Shown: piece by piece, positions 1-12,200 of the stretch
How positions within the stretch are numbered: position 1 is the first letter of the stretch
Layout of the letters: the number at the start of each line of letters is the position of its first letter
Source: Paracyclopina nana
Lineage: Eukaryota; Arthropoda; Copepoda; Cyclopoida; Cyclopettidae
Direction: 5' to 3'
DNA length: 64,000 nt
NCBI GenBank assembly: GCA_019096065.1
Contig: JAGUCH010000007.1
Location: 5,106,501-5,170,500 of the forward strand
Position numbers and translations under genes: made by a program
The notes under the pieces: model-generated
What the model was told of the DNA's origin: nothing
What the model saw: only the letters and a program-made list of their open reading frames with translations
Databases searched by the model: none

Positions 1-990
1 GCAAACCTTTCAAGCCGAGCCAAACTAAGAATACACTACAGCAGCGAAGAAAACAATAACAGGTTTACAAATGGCCCAGGCAAAATACTGCTTCCATATG
101 CAAGGTAGGCTGAATAGCTCATTATTTTTCATACTACTATTTTTGCAGGAGAAGAATAAAGGAGAAAAAATGGCTTGGTTTGCAAAAAGGGGGGAAATGC
201 ACGTCAGTTCAGTATGATTTGGCTGAAATTGAATTTGGATAGAAACCGAAGCAAGTTTAGGGTGTTATAATTAGGGAATGAGCAGGAAGTTTCCAACAAC
301 AAAAAATGAAAACTATCGTAAGGTTGACTACCAGAAAAATAGGTCATTTAAAACCTGTCCTAAACATGGATTTTTTTTTGGTTGGGCTTTTGTAAATAAG
401 CTTCCCAACCAGAATTTTGCCGAAATTATCGGTTAATATTCGGGACCATTTTGATATCAAATTTGATCTTGAATACTTCGCGAATCGGGGTTTAATCCGT
501 GACGGAATTCACTGCTGAGAAATCGATTTGCTCATGAAAAGTAACTGAAATTTAATGTTGATTACTTACTGATTGTTTCATATGCTTGGCCACTTTCAGC
601 AGAATGTTCAGGAACTTTTCAGGAACTTTTCAGGAATTGATTTCAGTTAATATTCAAGGACTTGATTTCAGTTATTATTCAAGGACCTGTCAAAAATTAA
701 TTTTTGGGGGAGCTTTCTAGCTTTTTGATTAAGCTTTCTCTTTCTTTAGACTATGATGGATTTTAAGTGTAAGAAAGAAAGTCAGAAAAGCTAGAAAGAA
801 AGTTTACCCATGGTGGATTCGAACCCATGAACCTCAGATTCCTCAGATTTGGAATCCAGTGCCTTGCCTCTAGACCACAGATGTCCCACTCTGATTTAGG
901 CTTTTTTTAGCTATAATATTGCGCAGAATATACTCTAGATGGAGCTAGCTTTAATTTTTAGAGGGCTTGAAAATGTCTTTTAAGTCCATT
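1..990. other. Gene-free flank
   Basis: No convincing coding exon. The stretch is AT-rich. It holds a small foldback whose arms are CTTTCTAGCTTTT at about 711-723 and its near-complement at 785-799, and the tRNA-like sequence listed separately at about 812-895. Nothing else is supported. Confidence 0.6.
812..895 (-). repeat. tRNA-like sequence (SINE head or tRNA pseudogene)
   Basis: Read on the minus strand it carries an A-box-like TGGTCTAGAGG and a canonical B box GGTTCGAATCC with tRNA-like spacing. The 5' and 3' ends do not pair into a 7-bp acceptor stem, so I do not call a functional tRNA. A tRNA-derived SINE head or a decayed tRNA gene is the best reading. Confidence 0.45.
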
Positions 991-999
991 TGTCACTGA

Positions 1000-1570
1000 A
1001 TAGTTCTTGAACTATGAAAAAATAATCATTCTGGAAAATTTATTGACATGAACACTCCTGAATTGTAATTGAATATTCAAGTTTCATTCATTATTGAAAA
1101 GCTACTGAACATAAGCTCTTGCATAGTTCTTGAATTGTCAAGAAGCTTTTGTTGCTGAAAAGTTGCTGAAATGAACATTACTGAATAGTTCTGGAAAAAT
1201 TAAGCTTAATTTCTTGTTGAAAAGTTGATGATTGAAAGTTCTTGAATAATTCTTGAATTATCAAAAAGTATTCCTTATTGAAAAGTTGTTGAATTTAACA
1301 TTACTGAATAGTTCTTGAATAGTCAAGAAGTATACATTGTTGAAAAGTTGCTGAAATCAAAGTTTCTGAATAGTTCTTGAATAGTCAAGACATATTCATT
1401 ATTGAAAAGTTACAGAGCTAAACCTATTGAATAGTTCCCAAGCAGTCAATAGCTTTTCACACAGAGAAGTTGTTGAAAAGTTACTGAGCTTAAAGTTCTT
1501 GATTTGTTCCCGAGCACTCGAGTAGTTTTCATCAATGAAAAGCTCCCGAAAAGCTCATTTTGCCAATTCG
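1000..1570. repeat. Degenerate ~62-bp minisatellite, about nine units
   Basis: The core TTGAAAAGTTGCTGAA recurs at about 1095, 1157, 1217, 1277, 1341, 1401, 1465 and 1536, a spacing of about 60-70 bp. It alternates with TTCTTGAATAGTCAAGAAG. Units are diverged, so this is an old tandem array. It contains no sustained open reading frame. Confidence 0.75.
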
Positions 1571-4300
1571 GGAACTATTCAGGCCCGAATCGGTAACTAA
1601 AATTCTGGTTGGGTTATAGATACACTTTGTCAAATGTTCCGTGCTCGGTATTTCAAGCACTCTAAAGAAATGGGTGCACAGTGAACCAGCTAGATCATAA
1701 GCTCTAGTGTTGTTCAAGCAATTTTCAGGCCCTGTAACTTTTCTTTTTTGGTATAGCGCTAGATGAGGAAAATAACACATAAGAACTTTTCCCCTACTAA
1801 CGCTGCTCATTTTTTTCATTAAGCACCATGAGAGATGAGATCCCATTCATGGCCACTAACTGTGTTAGTATATCTTTGAAAAATTTCCGATCATCCTTCT
1901 CATCGGAAATTCTCGATTTTACGGGGCACCCTTTAATTGCGCTATTTTCAGGCTCATTACACTCTTCAGGCTTAGGTGAAGCAATTAATGGGCAATTTAA
2001 GGGTGCTGTTCGATTTTACAATCATTGATCACCATTAATAGCGCGAGGATATTTCGTGATCACTTTGTGAGTGTGGTGCTTATAGAGAAAAGCAGCATTA
2101 CATTGCCATTACAGACATGTCACTCAGAATTATGTTCTGCTGGGCTTTAAAGATTGCATCTGCTTATGGAGGACAACATGTCTGTTACATGTTAGATTCG
2201 ATTAATCCAATATAGCAAGGAAAATGAATAAATGTTTCTCCCATGCATTTGTTCCCATCATCTCAATCAAATGGAGTATGCAGCTGAAGCCTTTTATCCA
2301 TTCGCACATATCCACTCATATTCTGGACACACATATAGTAGTACTAGCACTAAAGTTGTGTGCTACTGCTTTTACTCAATATATGTCACTTTTCATCTCT
2401 CACTCAAGGCTTGCCCTTATATGCTGCCCTAGTGGCAGAGGAAAACTCATTTGTCAAAGACTTGTCCTACTGCATCTTGGTATAGATGCCTTGCTAGGGG
2501 TCTCAACATGTTGAAAAAAATGCCATTTTCCCCAGTGAAGAAAGAGATCATTTGTTGCATGTCCGCTCTTTTGCGTCGCAGGACTTTAGGCGCAATTCCA
2601 CGTGTCACGCAACCTCGCGCACCATTCATTAAAGTCAATTATTAGATGTTCAAGATCACAATTACAGCTAAAATTAGCTACATTTGCAGATTGAATTGTT
2701 AGTGCAAATAAACATTGGAAATATGCTCCAAGATGCATATAGTCTCACGAAAACTGGCCAGTTTCACTGGTACGATTTCAGTGAGTCAATCTGTATTGTA
2801 AAAAGCATGAGCTCACTTGTTATGGCCTACATTTTGACGAGCATATCTAATCCTTCTCAGAAGATAAAAAGTGAGGCTAAAAAGGTCCCAGAAGGCTTGC
2901 ATCATGGAAGGCAATCCTGATTAAAAACCTCATATCCCAGACCTCGTTTGTTCAAGGTAGGGAAAGGCCTCATGGAAAACAAACACAATCCATAACCTCC
3001 TGTGCAAACACTTCTTCTGACCAGAAATGTTTGCACACCAGCTACTACTAGCTGCTGTGGCGCAATGTGAAAGCCAATTGATTTCAGCTTTCATATTGCC
3101 AGTCATTAAAATCTTTGCTAGGGATGGTGGTAAAAGTCCCAAGGGACTCGGCATCTTGGCCAGTGGAGCATGTGCTTACCCCAGTAAGTAGTCAATGTAA
3201 AGCAGCCTCTTGAGACCCTTCTAGTATATGTCCTTCCTGCGAGGATGCCCGGTGAAAACTAAGAGAATTTCGGAGGCTGCACACTCGAGGCTGCTGTTGA
3301 GGCCACCACCACAAAGCAGAAGAAGAAGAGAAGAGCAAAAGAAGAACGGTCTTTCACCTTCAGAATCTCGCGCGCGCAAAATCTCATAAGTTATGACGTC
3401 ATCATATCCCCTACATATCAAAGAAATCATTTTAGAAAGCAACGGCATTTTCCCCAGGTTTTTGGCCGAGGAAAACTGCTGATTTTGTTGCATCGACCTT
3501 TTTGCTTCGAGGATGCTCAGAATAACCATAAAAAGGCTGAGAGGCTTTGGCCATTTTCAGGACGATCCCAGGGAACCAAAGACAGGAGAAATATGGCGAG
3601 GGAAAAATCCCCCAGCTCCCTTTAAAATTAGGGAGAAGGCTCAATTTTGCTTGAGGCCGTCATCATCATCATCAACTGAAAAGCGAGCTTGAAGTTTTGA
3701 ATGCTTGATTTAAGCAGCTTATCCTAACTATATGCTAGTAGTATGCTTAAGCATATACTGCAAGAAGCTATAGCTGGTTTTGAAATGGAATAGATTTCAC
3801 CTACACACACACTCACAAAGGCTTTGGGAAGTGGAAAGTCGAGCAAGTCCCAAGGGAATCAGTGCCATATAAGGCCAGCAGCAAGCAACCAGCGGCCAAG
3901 CTTGAAAAATTCTGCAAGAGAAGAAATTGAAACCATTACTTCTAAACGGCTCAAGAGTTGCATTTTCGAGCCTGAAAGGTCTCTGCAGAAGCAGCTATAA
4001 CACATTTGCCGCCTAGAAATTATTCTACACGAGTCCCATTATTATCTCGCGAGCACAAAACGAGTTGAAATAATGCAGTGCAACGGACCGCGTAAAAGAT
4101 GATCTATTTGCATGCATATTTCATGATGTCTTCTCACCTGCTTCCTAAATAAATTCTGTGTTCTTAACTAGCAAAACTGCCCGAAAATATGGCAGATAAT
4201 TTTTTGAAGATAAGAAAAGCTAATCATTTGCTAAAAGTCGACAGAATTAGAAAGGATGCACGAAATCTACCGCTACATCAAATGGTCGCTGAGTGACAAT
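1571..4300. other. Intergenic region without supported genes
   Basis: Only short open frames (under about 105 codons) are present. None has recognisable domains, splice context or homologous character. A short CAT trinucleotide run lies near 3661-3672. I see no supported gene here. Confidence 0.5.
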
Positions 4301-4306
4301 CAGTAC

Positions 4307-4386
4307 ACAGCCTGAGTCGTCAAATACTTTACACTTACAATCCATAAGTTTTTGTAACGTTTAAAGTATTTGACAACTCAGGCTGT
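4307..4386. repeat. Hairpin with 25-bp arms
   Basis: Arms 4307-4331 and 4362-4386 are reverse complements with a single mismatch, separated by a 30-base loop. This may be a very short MITE or a structured remnant. Confidence 0.7.
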
Positions 4387-4401
4387 ATATGTCATTAAAG
4401 C

Positions 4402-4498
4402 TACCCGAATTTTGAAAACAGCCCGAAATTTGAAAACTGTCCTAATTTTGAAAACTGCCCGAATTTTGAAAACCGCCCGAATTTTGAAAACTTCCCGA
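4402..4498. repeat. 18-bp tandem repeat, about six units
   Basis: The motif CCCGAATTTTGAAAAC recurs about every 18 bases with small substitutions. It lies directly after the hairpin and just before the composite repeat at 4670. Confidence 0.8.
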
Positions 4499-4669
4499 AA
4501 TTGCGATTTCAAGCCGCTGAACAGCCACACTACTTGCTCATGAAACCGTGTTTTATTGACTATAAAAACAAAGGAAGTCAGGTTTCTCTTCCAATGCTAT
4601 TTTTCAAAAGGAGGCTTATTGCTGTTATCGCCCGAAAAGACGACTATTGCCCGAAAGTAAGGCTGCTTA

Positions 4670-5147
4670 TAGTTATTTATTTCGAGCTGGGGCACGTAAA
4701 GTAGGGTCATTAAATAGCTGAGCGAGGATTTTAAAATGGGAAAACTCGAGTACAGCTTTACTAGCCCGAGCCTCTTAACTCAGTAGTCTAGGGTTCAAAC
4801 CCCAGTCATACCTTAACTTTTTTTATTTCTTTATCTGGCATAAGTCATGGTAAAGTCCTGTTCATAGCATGCAATTTTCATGATGTTTCCATAGAATGTT
4901 GATCCAACTTTCTGAGGTTCGAATCTTGGATGATCCTCTCTTTTTTCTAACTTCTTTGGAATTTGGATTAGTTCCATGGAATATGAGGGCATTAAATTAC
5001 TTAAAATCCCTCAAATTTGATTCCAGGGCCGTTAAGTATTTAATATCCCCTAAATTGCTTAGAAAAAACTGTGATATAAAAGAGCTGAGTCGGATCGGTA
5101 AACTGAATTATAACACGAGGAAATCGTATTACAGCATATAAAATAGA
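4670..5147 (+). repeat. Composite dispersed repeat, copy 1 (internally deleted)
   Basis: It begins with the block containing GAGCTGGGGCACGTAAAG and ends with AATCGTATTACAGCATATAA. It matches 42615-43422 closely over both ends but lacks about 310 bp of that copy's middle. Remnants of two tRNA-like modules remain (GGGTTCAAACCCC near 4793 and GAGGTTCGAATC near 4915). Related blocks occur at 35900-35985, 38668-39290 and 40255-40340. Copy number and sharp ends indicate a mobile family. Confidence 0.8.
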
Positions 5148-6242
5148 AAATAAACAAAAAAGTGGCCTTGCAGTTGGAAAATTCTATTTTAAATGCAATC
5201 AGAATCGACTTGGCCGGAAAAAGCCTCAGTCAATCTCGAAAGTAGCTCAAGACGTTTTATTGCACACCATAACGTCCCATAACTCGATTTCCAGCAATTT
5301 CCTCGAGGAGGCAAGCCAAGCAATGAGCCTTTTTCTCCTGCTAAGATAGTCCATAATACATTCCAACCGGGCAAGAAATCCGGATTCACGTCGGTTTCAA
5401 TCGTATATATTTTTTTCCATTTTTTTATGATACTTTTCACAAAACCCTATGTACAAAAACTTGTGAGCTGACATAATAATTGTCGGATTTCATCATTGTT
5501 TTCCATAAAAGTAGGGATAGATAATAGCAGAGGGGGGCAGACATAAAAAGCTTTCAAGGGTGTGTTGTGTTATTAGCTGCTTCTTTGTACAAGATGTATT
5601 TTTCCTAAGGACGTTCATCATTATAGTAAGATATGAAAATTGGCCTTTTTTCGCATTATTGATCTGAAGGAAAATAACCTGGTTGTTGTTGCTCTTGCGT
5701 TGCAAAATTGACGGGAGGATACGGTAAGGAGAAAAGTTTGTCGATCACAATTCAGTAGTTTCCCCCAAAAATGTCCCACATTGTGCAGGATTCCATTTTT
5801 TACCACATTTCTTAATAATATTGATATAATAATAACAATCACACATTGGAACTTGATTTTCTATTAATTATCATCATCATCATGATTTTTAGTAGTAGTA
5901 GTAGTGTTTGTAGTTGTTGATGGTACAATTTTTCTTTTTTCATAACAAGGCAGATATTACTCATGGTTTTTTGTTTGGTTGACAATAGGAAGACATTTTT
6001 GTGTAGTTTCCAGCAAAGTCTTGATCAAATATCCAGTGTTCAAAAATCCGATTCTTTTGTCCAGTTCCAGTTCAGCAGCTGCCATTGGTGATGCAACGAC
6101 GATTCATAATAGGTAATAAATGATAAAAAACAAATGGGCTTTTTTTGCAATAGTAAAAAAACGACAACAAACTTAGCAGATAATAAGTAATTATTTTAGC
6201 TGTACAAGAAAAGTGGGAGGATTTTCAAAAGAGCCGCATAAC
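5148..6242. other. Vigilin 3' flank
   Basis: AT-rich sequence without coding signal, including ATC and TAG trinucleotide runs near 5866-5905. The vigilin 3' UTR must lie in its right part, but I could not fix a polyadenylation site. Confidence 0.4.
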
Positions 6243-9200
6243 TTAACGTTTAGGTCCCCAGGCTGGAGCAGCTGACATGGCAGGGGCGGAGCCACCAGCC
6301 CCGCCTCCCAAGGTGGGGAAGGCATCGTCACTGGCTCCATGCCACCTAAAAAGAAAAAAACATAAGAAAAAAGCCAAAAATGGACACCATCTCGCAAGTG
6401 GACAATAGACTCAGTGCAGATATTGGTGGTATCAATTTCTAAATTCATTGCCAAGCTCATTTAGCAAATACTGTTGTCATCACAGATATCATGAAATATT
6501 CATCTAAAATTGACAATAAGCCATGAAATACGATCATATCTTATCGTTTCTCTAGATGAAATCTTGATAAAAACGGCAGACTTACGGTGCTTTGGCCACT
6601 TTGAATCCATCCAGTTTAGTTTTCTTTTCTTGAGCCTCGTTCGACTTGGACGAAGGCTTCAAGTATTGCTCCATTGCTTCTTTGTCAAACACCTCTTGCT
6701 CGAACTCTTCAGCCAAGTTCAAGAGATGATCCTTGCAATCCAAAACGTTGTCCTCGTCGCTTCCAATAATCTGAAATGGTCAAAAATCCATTCAGTAAAA
6801 GACGAGAAAAAATTTTCATAAGCAATCAAAAGATGATAAATTCAGTGCAGATATTGGTGGTATCAATTTCTAAATTCATAGCCGAGCTCATTTAGCAAAT
6901 ACTGTGTCATCACAAGAGTTTCATATATAAAGAAAAGTACAGTGGCACTTACGGTCACCATGTCCGGATCGGAGTCGTTTTCACGCGGCAACTTGATGTC
7001 CACCTTGAAATCCTGCATGATTTTCTTGATTCCAAAGCCACGACGGCCAATGATCATGGAGTGGACCCGGTGATCAATCTTGACAGTCTCCTTGACCAAG
7101 TTTTCCTGGAGAAAAAGGAAGCATTCAATCAAAAGCTGCACTCAAAAAACTTATATATAGCAAGTAAAAAAGTAATAATTTCAGTGGGATATTGGTGGTA
7201 TCAGTTTTTATGTCATTGACACTCTCATGTAGCAAATACTACAGTCATCATTGCATAATAGAGCTGAAAATGGGCAAAGGAATGGAATACTCACAAATTC
7301 ATTGACAATCTTGAGGATGGCATCTTTGGCCTCCAAGGCGTTCTTCTCATACCCAGTGATGGTGATGGAGCAATCATCCTTGTCATCCTTTTTGGGCAAC
7401 TGGATGTTCACATCATAATCTTGCCTCAGCTGAGTGATGACAGCTCCTCGCCTGCCAATGATTTTGGGGTGATACTCCGGATTCACCTCGATCTTGACCT
7501 CAAAGCTTTTGAGCTCCTTGTCGGCCTTTTCACTCTCGAGGTCAGTGACCCTGGAAAGGAGAGCCACTTTGGCATTCTCCACGTTGGCAGGAGCTCCTGT
7601 CACCACGATTTGGGATGATTGGTCATCCGAGGCTGGAACCTTGATGTTCACATCAAACTCGTTCATCAGCTGACGAACTCCAACTCCCTTCTGGCCAATG
7701 ATGAATCGATGGAATTCAAAAGGAACTTCAACCTAAGAAGAAAAGGATATTTCTGAAATATTGCCTTCAATGTGATTCAAATGTGGAGCTTAGTTCATCT
7801 TCAGATAATTATATAAGGAACGGAAACACTGTTTTCTTTTCACGGTTTCTCAACTGGGAAGATGCATTCATCATTTATTGAAACATGGTAGAAAAAGAAG
7901 GAAAGACCTACCTCAATGTTGATGGGCACCAAGGCCTTCAAGGCTTTGGCAGCTGCATCGCAGTTCTCCTTTTTCCCACTGATTTTGATGATGTCACTGT
8001 CTCCATGGCCATTGGCATTGGCATCGCCGTTGACCACATCTCCATTCACAGATCCAGCTGGCTTGGCCTTTTCAGGGAACTTGATCTGCACATTATGCTC
8101 AGAGGTGATTTTTTGCACGTTGTTGCCCCTGGGACCCATGATGGTCCTGTGATGTGCCTGCGAACACAAATCATTTTTAGCCACGTGGCACCACTTTGTT
8201 TACATTTATAATACAATGGATTTGTTATCAGCATTAGGTGTGGTTATGCTCATTGCAAACGCTCAACAGTAGCAAATACTAAGACATCATTTAGAGCCAA
8301 AAAACTTGAATATTTTTTCCAAAAAAACAACTCACTTGCTCAATCTGGCATTCAATGGAGACCTGAGAGTCCAAATCGTCAACAATATCCAAAATACGTT
8401 GGCGAGCACCTTCAACACAATCCTTTGCACCTTTGAGAGTGACCTGAAAAAACAATTGTCATATGGATTATTCGATCCTCATCCCAAGCAATGACGGATG
8501 AAAATTAAACTTGCCAAATCGTTACTCTAGCATTCTTTGCTCCCGTTACAGGAAATCGAGAATTCCTCTAATGGGTATTAGTAAATGCAAATTAAAAACA
8601 AAATTATCATCCATACCTTGTCACTGGTGACTCCAGGGCGGGGAAAGGAAACGACCACTCCCCCAAACTCGTCGCCGATATGCTTGAGGACTTCGCCTCG
8701 CCTGGCCACAAAGTATCGGTGATGCTTGGGATCGACTGTCATGACCTCCTCAACCACTTGATCCAAATCCTTGATCCTTGACTCCAACTCCTTTTTGGCT
8801 GCAGCCACGGCCTCCTTGGAGCCCAAAATGGTGATCACCTCCCGATCCTCATCTTTCTCGCTGGGGAAAATGATCCTGGCGCCAGTCTTGTCCCTGACAG
8901 TCTGGATGTTCACTCCCTGCCTGCCAATCAGGAACTTGTGGTGTTCAGGCTTGGCCCTGATGACAGCAGTGATGGAATTCAGCTGCTTTTCAGTCGACAT
9001 CTCCAGCATCATCTTCTTGGCTTTCTCCACATCCTCCTTAGGACCACGAATAGTCACCTTGTCAGAGTTGGAGTCCGAGGGCGGGAACTTGATGGCCACG
9101 CCCCCACAGTCGTCGGAAATGGACTGGATGAGCTTGCCACCGGCACCGATCATGGTGTTGTGGATCTTGGCAGGAATGGAGACATCCACGGAGACGACGT

Positions 9201-12200
9201 TGGCCATCTCAGCCTGAATCTGGGTGAGCTTCTTCTGGGCTTTCTCCACGTTCTCCTTCTTGCCAGTGATGATGATGACATCCGAGTCACTGCTCGACTC
9301 GGGCAAGTCAACCTTGGTGTCAGTCTCCTTGCGGATGGTCTTGATGGTGCTGCCACCCTTGCCAATGATGTACTTGTGGAACTGCTTGAAAATCGGCACC
9401 TTGACCTGATAGTTGTTCTCCAGCATTTCCTTGGCCATCTTGTTCAGAGTGCGAGCGCATTTCTCGACGTCATCGCGGGGCCCCCTAAGCTTGACAATGT
9501 CGGATTTGCTGCCAAGGTCCGGAAAGCTGATTTGCACGGCTGCATAATCGTCGCGAATCTTTTGGATGTTTTCTCCCTTGGGACCAATGAGCTGCCTATG
9601 GAATCGGGACTCGATAATAAGATCCTTTTCACGCTCATTCTTCATCTTGTCCACAAGAGACTCCAATTCCTTAAAGGGAAAAAAAGCAATATTAGGCCTT
9701 GTAGCTTTAACTGTCAAGATTTGAACTATTTGACGTTTGGTCAGCATCAAAGGTGAAGTTATGCTCATTGTGGACACTCAACAGTAGCAAATACAAAACA
9801 TCACTCAGATATTTCATGTGGAGTTCATTATCAAGATATGAACGCCACATTTCAGGTCAATTATAAGAGATAAGGAAATGACAAACCTCTTTGGCCTTCT
9901 TGACACCATCTTTGTTGCCTTCTATGCGAATGGAGTTGGAAGGAGCCTTCTCGTTGTCAGGAATGTTGATCATGACATCAGCTTCCTGCTTGAGCTTATT
10001 CACTGGAACAAAAAAGAAATGTCTCAATTTCAAATAAATCTCAGCTTGGCAAGATCGCTGATCTTTAAGCATAAAAGTGATTTTCATCTAGCACAGTTGC
10101 GAACTCAAAGAGTCAAAGAAATGAAACTCTTAGAGCTATTGAAAGTGCCATTGCAGAAGATGACCAAAAGTAGGCTCTTAAAGTACCTGTGGAGCCTCCT
10201 TTTCCAATGATATGCTTGTGGTACTTGGCATCCACAATGATGTCAACAAAGTCCATCTTGTCCATCAACTCCTTGGCTTGGTTTTCAAGGATCTCGCGAA
10301 CCTTCTCAGAGTCTTCGGGAGGGCCCTCAATCTTGATGGCATCTCCAGCATCAACAAATTCAATATGGACCTAAATTAAAAAATAATGAGCATATAAAAT
10401 CAAGGCTCAAAATAAAGCACTCAAGTGCAAATTTCAGGGTTTGCAAAAATGTGTAATCATACGAAATCAGATGACACGCAGAAGTTTCATCAATAATGAC
10501 TATTTCCGATTAACATAAAAAGGCATTTGTACCTGCTTTTGCAAATCTCCCAGCAAGTTCTGCAACTTGGAGCCCTTCTTGCCAATGATGTACTTGTGCA
10601 ACCAATTTGGGCAATTCACATCGTGGCTCACAACAGAGTTGGCTTTTTCATACACCTTGGTCAAAGCTGAAAAAAAGCAACATTTAGCAAAACATAAAAA
10701 AAGGCTCGCGAAAAAGGTGAGATTAACCTCAAGTTTCAGGCTCATTAAATCACTAACTGTCACTATTTATCCAGTCTAAGTTTGTCATCATAAAAATAAT
10801 TGTTTCTAAAAACAAAGGTAGAAAATATGGCTTACCAAGTCCAAGTTTGTCCTGGGGTCCTCTCAGAGTGATGGTTTCACTTGTGGAGTCCGAGGCCGGC
10901 ATTTCGACGAAAACACCAGTGGCAGCAAGGATTTCGTTGATGCTATTGCCCTTGGGACCAATGACGTACTTGTGCTGAGACTTCTTCACCTCCACACTGA
11001 CAATAGCTGCCTTACGTTCCTGTAATATGAAATTCACTTTATTGCCATGAAAGGAAACTCTACCATTACTAATGGAGAAATGCTTTATCAGATCTATAAG
11101 TTCTCATCAGATGTCAGGAGAACGAAAGTAATAGTAAATACATCACTTAGATTTAAGCAAGTCTGAACAAATGAGAAAAATTTCCTTTGCTCAGGATTGC
11201 CTTATAAAAGTGTACTCACAATATCTTTGAAGAGCTTCATGATTTTCGCCTTGACAGCCTGAACTCCTTCCGTCTCTCCGGCAACAGAGAGCTCATCCTT
11301 GTTGACTGACAAGGGTGGAATGTTGATCCTGACATTAGGGTGATCAGCCAGCATTTTCTTGACATTCTCACTGTTGGGCCCGTTGATGAATGGGTGGTAA
11401 ATCTTGGGAATCGACAAAACCTCATAAGACTGCTTGGACTGCTCGTCGGAAATGATGCGAATCTCATGCACAGCTTTGTCAATACCCTCTTTGGGACCGG
11501 AAATGGTGATCTTGTCGCTCTGGTCGGTGGCCTTGGGCATCGTGATCTTGGTGGCTGTTTTCTGCTCCAACTCTTGCAATTTGCTGCCTCCACGGCCCAA
11601 AATGTAGCGGTGGTGATCTTTTGGAATTGGGATGGAAACCGAGGCTTGGGTCTAAAAACAATTGCCATTTTTAACTCAAAGTCGAAAGGAAAACTGATCA
11701 CACTCAGTAATGACAATAATTTCAGGCTCATTAAATCACTTGCCATCATGTGAAAATCAAGATTGGTTTTGTCATCACTAAGGCATAATACGAAGGATAC
11801 ACAGGAGGTTAGCTTTAATATGTCAACACTGCCAATTCTACCTAATTTGTATGTATGATTTTTCCCCTAACATACTATTGTAAAAGCATTTAGTAAGGTA
11901 TTTTCAGAAAGTTTCGAAAAAAAATTCATTCAGACACAGTAGCCCTAAATTCATAAATATTAAAAGAAAATTACGGCTAAAGAATCTCAATATGATTTAT
12001 AAGCATTGGCTTTTTAGAAAAAAATATATCGGTAAATATCTCACGTCACCGCTTATTTTTGTAAATATTTCTGCATAGCTAACCAATATTTTGTACATGC
12101 CGTGTCTTTGCTTTTCATATCAGAATGTCAGATCAACTTTTTCCCCTGTTTCCCTTCGCAACTATAACGCGAAAAATCTAGCATTTCAGCCTATCAATCT

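Noticed and set aside
2224-3644. Several 60-100 codon frames on both strands
   Set aside because: Overlapping, low-complexity translations without motifs; consistent with intergenic DNA.
8444-8616. H/ACA snoRNA in vigilin intron 7
   Set aside because: AGAGTA and ACA motifs are present, but the two hairpins are not convincing by eye.
8938-9756. 272-codon plus-strand frame across vigilin
   Set aside because: It is the antisense shadow of the large vigilin exon 8617-9669, caused by its codon usage.
10003-10186. snoRNA in vigilin intron 5
   Set aside because: Possible H/ACA-like hairpin (AGAGC...GCTCT) and an ACA-like end, but no proper H box and no recognised target.
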